From NCBI GenBank assembly GCA_900074885.1, contig FJUW01000003.1, positions 372,001 through 436,000 of the forward strand: DNA of 64,000 nt, in the 5' to 3' direction. Source of the DNA: Rhynchosporium graminicola. Lineage: Eukaryota; Ascomycota; Leotiomycetes; Helotiales; Ploettnerulaceae. The stretch's first letter is position 1, and each line of letters begins with the position of its first letter. Under the pieces are notes generated by a model. The model made no database searches, was not told the DNA's origin, and worked only from the letters and a program-made list of their open reading frames with translations. Of this stretch, positions 61,043-64,000 are shown piece by piece. The position numbers and the translations under genes are program-made.

Positions 61043-64000
61043 GATTAAGGAATGATGATGATCTTAGAGAAAAGGCGTGATGAGAAAATATCCATCGAGC
61101 GGATTTCCAGTTTATATATCTACTCACACGCTTGAGAGCCAAGAGGCAAATCTCAGGAAGCCATAGCTGGAATACACGCGGATACCTACAGATACACGAT
61201 ATGCCACTCCATCAGGGATCAGCGGCTCGTCGGTCCCTCCGCTCAAGAATAACACATTTCTTGACGAACCTCTTCGCGAGATACGGTCCGATGAAAGGAC
61301 TAGATTGCGGAGTACTCGAAGCTCACTAGCTGCTGAGTTACTCGCCTTAATCACCCCACAGTATCAGACAAAATGGATTAACGATCTTGCGATACATGGG
61401 CCAACTTGAACGGGCTCGCGACGTACAGCAAGTAAACATTCTAGATGGCTTCCGGCCTACCTCGTGATTCAGTCACAGTGACCCCCGGATCATTCGAACC
61501 GAGAATTAATATAAATTCGAAGCTAGCTTGGATATCCAGGGGCAAACACCATTGAGGGACACAGAAATCTTTCCGAGAATCTTGCCCCATCGAGACCGGA
61601 TTCAAGTGAGAGTAACTCGAGGAGAAAAGTTAAGCCGGGAAACTACTTTGGTATTTCGACGTATGGAGGCCACTCAAGTGAGACAGACTGTGTTTACATC
61701 AATCACCAGTTGCACTAGCACCGATAGTCTGGTATAGTGCACAATCTATAGCTGCTACGCGAGACCTTAAACGAAAGACAAAGCTTCTCCGATAGCCTCG
61801 AGTGGTAACAACAAACAAATCAGAAGACAATGAGAATGCACAGTCCCAGCTCTCAGATAATTAGTCTGCCGAGGCCCGGACCGGCTCAAGATTTACTTCA
61901 GAAGCGCACGAGGTTCTCAATTGCGGGGATAAGCTTAGTTGAGGCCCGTCCCGGCTAAAGTCAACAACATTCAATACAGGGGCTATGAGTGGCGCAAGAA
62001 TGCCGGAGAAATAGTGCCTCCGGAGCAAGACATACCGTTTACATGCGACGAAAGAAACTAGCCATGCGATATTGGCGATCTACTTAATATAGTGGTTTAG
62101 TGCCAAGGTTAAATCCACCACCGGCAGACGAGCAATTCTTCCATTTAGGGCTTTCGGGGAGATATCCGTGGTTACAGCCCAGTGAAGTTGCATGCACCAC
62201 AGCATGGTCAGGGCGGATTAACTTGCTACAGGCTTTCTGAAAGAAAAAGAAAGCACTGCCATCATCTGCACCCTCTTATGTACACTTGCCAGCTGTGTGA
62301 AGCTTCATTCCTGTGGAAATCGAGGCGAGGGAAAATTCGTCTTCGGCGAAGTGCAAACCTGCTAATCGGCTTGATTAGGTATAATCGACTATTAGAAATC
62401 GATTTTAACGCCACATATATATCTCACGACATTATACAAGTGGTAGTTCAGAGTCACATGAGCTGGTTGTGGATCCAAAGATGAGCAACAAAGCAGAAGG
62501 AATGGACGAAAGACGCGCGACGGATAGTCCCTGCCGGAAATATACCCGGGGCATGCACTATAAGAAGGGTTCTCTAGACTTGATCATGGAATACCGAAGA
62601 GCTAGGTACGCATGGTGAAGCTGAAACAAAGCTTACTCGGAATGTAGCCGAGCTATGGAAGCTAAGCGATTGTTGAAGAATGCAGTATGTGTACTGAATC
62701 GAAAGCGGCTTGTCTGAGCTGTGGCTGTGACACTGGACCAGCAAGCAATATTCATATATATTGAGGTTCTTCAAATCTGCCAAAGTTCGTACTTGAAGTC
62801 TTGCATTCGTGCTGCCCCTTCGATAAAAAAGAACCAATACACTCTTGCTTGCGTGCCAAGTAGGCACCAAATTCCACAATACGGTACCTGGGGTAGAAAC
62901 CGAGTCTTGATGCGGCTATGGCGAGGTGTATAAGCGCCAGGAAATCCCACTTTCGGCACAGTTCCCGTCTCTCCAGATTAAGGTACATTGGAAAAGGCTT
63001 CTTCGGCACCTTCATGAACACTGTCTCTGATACTTTCCACTGGGCTAGGCTGAGGCGTTTTATCAACACTACTCGGTTGGGCGCCTTAAGGGCTGTTCGC
63101 TGGCACAGAAGGTGCGGGCGCTATTACTCCTCAGACCAGAAGACGAGAACTGGATCTGCGATTCGACATATTAGATTTGGTCTGGTTGCCGTTATACAGT
63201 AATCCCGATGAAGGTATCAATTGTGGGTGAAAGTCAGAAGAATGTAAGGCGTCTCACAGATGCCGAAGTTGCGAGAAACGTGTCTAGCACGAATACCAGT
63301 AACCCGACCAGCACAACATAGCACAGAGTGTTATAGCGTCAAGAGTATTCAAGTTAGTCAAGAAGGTTTCTACCAAGCGTTGAAAGATATAAGAGTAAAT
63401 ACACAGATGAAGTGGACCAGAGTAAGTGTTCTGGGAATGCCTATTCCACAATCCACCAATGAAAAGCCTCTGAGCTTAGCTGTCAAGAGCAAAAAAAAAC
63501 GTGCATTATTGACTTTAGATTCTGTGGTATGTCAGTAAGCGGAATCAAACCGAAAATTTGTATGCTATGACTTACTTTAATATTTGAGGTGAGAGTATGC
63601 TTTTGTGAGCCCTGCAGATGGAATCGTGATGCCCTTATGGCGCTTTTAGTGTGAAGGAGTGTGGAATATGCGGTAGTGAGCTTTCGAGGTTCGGAGATGA
63701 ACAGAGCCAGACTATTATGTGTCCAGGAAATAAGAAGGGAGTAGAACTGCGAAGCTACCGGCTTGGTATAGCGATGCTCAGACCATTATTCTTCCTAATT
63801 AGCACTAGAGCTAAGGAGATACGGAAAGAGGAGAATGGCGACTGGATCTCTCGAATGATGATGTGGACGCAGGAGTATGTGTTCGAAAAGCTTCCTGATG
63901 ACGCATTTCCAGGTGACAATAAGGTTTGAATTCCGTAGAGTAGAAGAGTTGAGAAATACAGCCCGGCATTCGAGGTGGCGATGTAGTTAAGACTGCTGCT
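61043..64000. other. Cellobiohydrolase promoter and gene-poor right end
   Basis: The first kilobase is the likely cellobiohydrolase upstream region. It includes a GGCTAAA at 61,953-61,959, the known Xyr1/XlnR core, and two similar GAGGCCCG...CGGCT segments near 61,871 and 61,941. Beyond that I see only weak open frames; 63,651-63,929 (MKECGICGSELSRFGDEQ at its start) is the most protein-like but has no confirmed partner exon or known motif. Confidence 0.35.
61111..61118 (-). promoter_or_regulatory. TATA box of the cellobiohydrolase gene
   Basis: TATATAAA on the minus strand, 69 bp upstream of the start codon, a normal distance for a strongly expressed fungal cellulase gene. Confidence 0.6.

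Noticed and set aside
63651..63929. Open frame starting MKECGICGSELS as a zinc-finger gene
   Set aside because: Only three cysteines in the candidate region, no complete finger, and no confirmed upstream exon.

Overview
The window is nuclear DNA of a filamentous ascomycete (Pezizomycotina). The genes carry short 41-126 bp GT-AG introns with CTAAC/CTAAT-like branch sites. The protein set (fungal TRK potassium transporter, Ppo-type oxylipin synthase, GH7 cellobiohydrolase with a fungal cellulose-binding module) is typical of this group. The repeats show transition-only decay of the kind left by repeat-induced point mutation (RIP). A leotiomycete-like host is my impression only. All exon structures below were assembled by hand from reading frames and splice signals.

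Left gene block (1-19,551). A TRK-type K+ transporter (three exons, 935 aa) is followed by a doubtful two-exon small gene. Next come a secreted-type FAD-linked oxidoreductase whose 5' end I could not resolve, a low-complexity 824-aa protein with a short C-terminal coiled coil, and a minus-strand deoxyribose-phosphate aldolase-like gene whose Schiff-base lysine position reads glutamine. A five-exon 283-aa orphan gene was rebuilt at 16.8-17.9 kb. Long intergenic stretches separate these genes.

First repeat (19,552-25,821). This is a complete but coding-dead Ty1/copia-order LTR retrotransposon with 205-bp LTRs and a perfect 5-bp target duplication (ctagc).

Middle gene block (25,822-37,300). It holds a nine-exon fatty-acid dioxygenase/P450 fusion (Ppo / linoleate diol synthase, 1103 aa), a secreted M28 aminopeptidase with a PA domain (500 aa), a minus-strand 477-aa low-complexity protein with Thr-Pro repeats, and a possible small four-exon minus-strand gene.

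Nested repeat island (about 37.9-58.1 kb). A chromodomain-bearing Ty3/gypsy element (268-bp LTRs, target duplication gtaac) spans 38,402-57,988. It was split twice: by a second copy of the first copia element (38,925-45,138, duplication tttaa), and by an unrelated minus-strand copia element (51,677-57,262, 178-bp LTRs, duplication gaaac). With both guests and one copy of each duplication removed, the gypsy element is 7,777 bp. Its 3' part carries a coding-like stretch on the opposite strand that ordinary gypsy organisation does not explain; this is the most unusual feature in the window. The AT-rich flanks of the gypsy element may belong to a still older inverted-repeat element.

Right end (58.1-64 kb). 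A three-exon minus-strand GH7 cellobiohydrolase (539 aa, signal peptide, catalytic domain, Ser/Thr linker, CBM1) lies about 1.3 kb from the repeat island, and the rest has no gene I can support. The identified genes do not form a pathway; ion transport, oxylipin signalling, secreted proteolysis and cellulose breakdown sit as independent single genes between RIP-decayed repeats.
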